The notes beneath the pieces were generated by a model. The model made no database searches. It saw nothing but the letters and a program-made list of their open reading frames with translations, and was not told the DNA's origin. DNA of 64,000 nt from CAYMTR01 sp964393405 (lineage in GTDB: Bacteria > Bacteroidota > Bacteroidia > Bacteroidales > Prolixibacteraceae): positions 186,001-250,000 of the forward strand of contig CAYMTR010000001.1 of assembly GCA_964393405.1 (NCBI GenBank), given 5' to 3'. The position numbers and the translations under genes were made by a program. Shown here piece after piece: positions 63,374 through 64,000 of the stretch (position 1 is its first letter; each line of letters begins with the position of its first letter).

Positions 63374-63691
63374 ATGAAAAAATTAATTACAATTCTAATT
63401 GCGGTAACAGGAGTTTTATTATTGTTGGTAATAACCCGGCCTGATGAAGAGAACTTTAAGAGTTGGGTTAAAAAGAAATATTCAACTGAAAAAGTAAAGA
63501 CCGACTCAGATAATATTCTTGATAAGATGGCAGAAAAGGGTTTTGCAAAAGCAACACAGGTTCAATTGATTAACTCAAGACAGTATGAGAAACATTTTCT
63601 GTCTTCAGAAATAATAACATGGGCCAATCTTGAGAAAAAGAAATACATTGGTATTTTAGGCACATGGATTGAAGTGCCGGTCAAAGAATAA
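63374..63691 (+). CDS. Small exported or anchored protein, DUF4359-like
   Basis: 105 residues. A hydrophobic N-terminus (ITILIAVTGVLLLLVITRP) is followed by a helix-rich stretch (ENFKSWVKKKYSTEKV) and a beta-rich tail (KKYIGILGTWIEVP). The layout resembles DUF4359-like small proteins. Function unknown. It starts 12 bp after the HAD gene and is the last gene of the plus-strand run; the next gene is convergent. Confidence 0.6.
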   Translation: MKKLITILIAVTGVLLLLVITRPDEENFKSWVKKKYSTEKVKTDSDNILDKMAEKGFAKATQVQLINSRQYEKHFLSSEIITWANLEKKKYIGILGTWIEVPVKE

Positions 63692-63699
63692 AAACACCA

Positions 63700-63999
63700 T
63701 TAAGTTTTTTGTTTTTTCTTCTTTGCAGCAGGAAACAAGACATTATTAAGGATCAGCCTATAGCCCGGTGAGTTGGGATATAAATTTAAATCAGTCGGAG
63801 GGTCTCCAACGGCATGGCGATAATCTTCAGGGTCATGACCACCATAAAAAGACCATGTTCCGTTTCCAAATTCACCATGAATATACCTTGCTTCATTACC
63901 AGCCTTATTTTCACCCATCACAAGCACTTCAGGCTTAAGAAGGCTTTTATCGTAAGCGGTAGTCTGTCCCATAAAACCTCTGACAATTTGAGTATGGTT
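63700..63999 (-). CDS. Conserved Bacteroidota protein, C-terminal part, cut by window edge
   Basis: The minus-strand frame is open from the window edge for 99 codons (HTQIVRGFMGQTTAYDKSLL, then EARYIHGEFGNGTWSFYGGH, ending FPAAKKKKQKT). An ATG at 63972 is internal and is unlikely to be the start because the frame continues upstream without a stop. The Gly- and His-rich segment (HGEFGNGTWSFYGGHDPEDY) looks catalytic or metal-binding. I recall such sequences labelled asparagine synthetase-like in Bacteroidota, but I cannot confirm this, so no name is given. The N-terminus is outside the window. Confidence 0.6.
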   Translation of the reverse strand, partial: NHTQIVRGFMGQTTAYDKSLLKPEVLVMGENKAGNEARYIHGEFGNGTWSFYGGHDPEDYRHAVGDPPTDLNLYPNSPGYRLILNNVLFPAAKKKKQKT

Positions 64000-64000
64000 T

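Noticed and set aside
1..64000. tRNA or rRNA genes
   Set aside because: No cloverleaf-like sequence with a GGTTCGAATCC-type T loop and no rRNA-like conserved stretch was seen.

Overview
This 64 kb window is chromosomal DNA of a Bacteroidota bacterium, probably Bacteroidales-like; order level is inference. Supporting signs are type IX secretion (T9SS) cargo with C-terminal sorting domains, a GldA-type ABC ATPase, an HU-CCDC81/SPOR protein, an RRM RNA-binding protein, a SusC-style TonB receptor with a carboxypeptidase-like N-terminus, DUF4292 and DUF4294 proteins, AT-rich spacers, and TAnnTTTG -7 promoter elements in place of sigma70 boxes. No rRNA, tRNA, CRISPR array, IS element or prophage was seen.

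Layout. 1-6250: a truncated sensor protein, then an RND efflux operon (adaptor, pump, TolC) on the minus strand. 6343-16247: an AT-rich polytopic membrane protein, a glycosidase-like T9SS cargo, a HAD phosphatase, mtnA, a small T9SS cargo and two paralogous S74 'tail fiber' surface proteins. 16564-30057: mostly housekeeping (NPD-type flavoenzyme, asnS, rpoN, a PhoB/PhoR-like two-component pair beside a PiT-PhoU phosphate transporter, gldA plus a glycosyltransferase, a DUF58 protein, dgt). 30286-34889: DUF2271-like lipoprotein, TonB-dependent receptor, small lipoprotein, trpS.

35004-39428 is the most intriguing block. Two tandem exported paralogues with a WGC-marked helical hairpin precede an overlapping gene chain encoding a LolA-like protein, a YidD homologue with an added signal peptide, two TPR-like membrane proteins sharing an IPGSG motif, and a DUF4294 protein. 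It looks like a dedicated envelope-insertion module.

39487-44684: lipase-like hydrolase, alkyltransferase-like protein, SDR, Mrp ATPase, RRM protein, pgk. 45253-48488: secreted-protein island (S74-T9SS fusion with a CAAA repeat in its 5' end, unknown secreted protein, papain-like peptidase, T9SS cargo). 48589-54962: HU/SPOR protein, galE and rfbB separated by a duplicated hairpin, a glycosyltransferase, a coiled-coil protein and a GlpD-like probable pseudoenzyme. 54979-63691: long plus-strand run (SDR, MBL hydrolase, LD-carboxypeptidase, YraN, dut, TPR lipoprotein, DUF4292 lipoprotein, EnvC-like activator, YjjG-like HAD, small protein). The window ends in a minus-strand partial gene.
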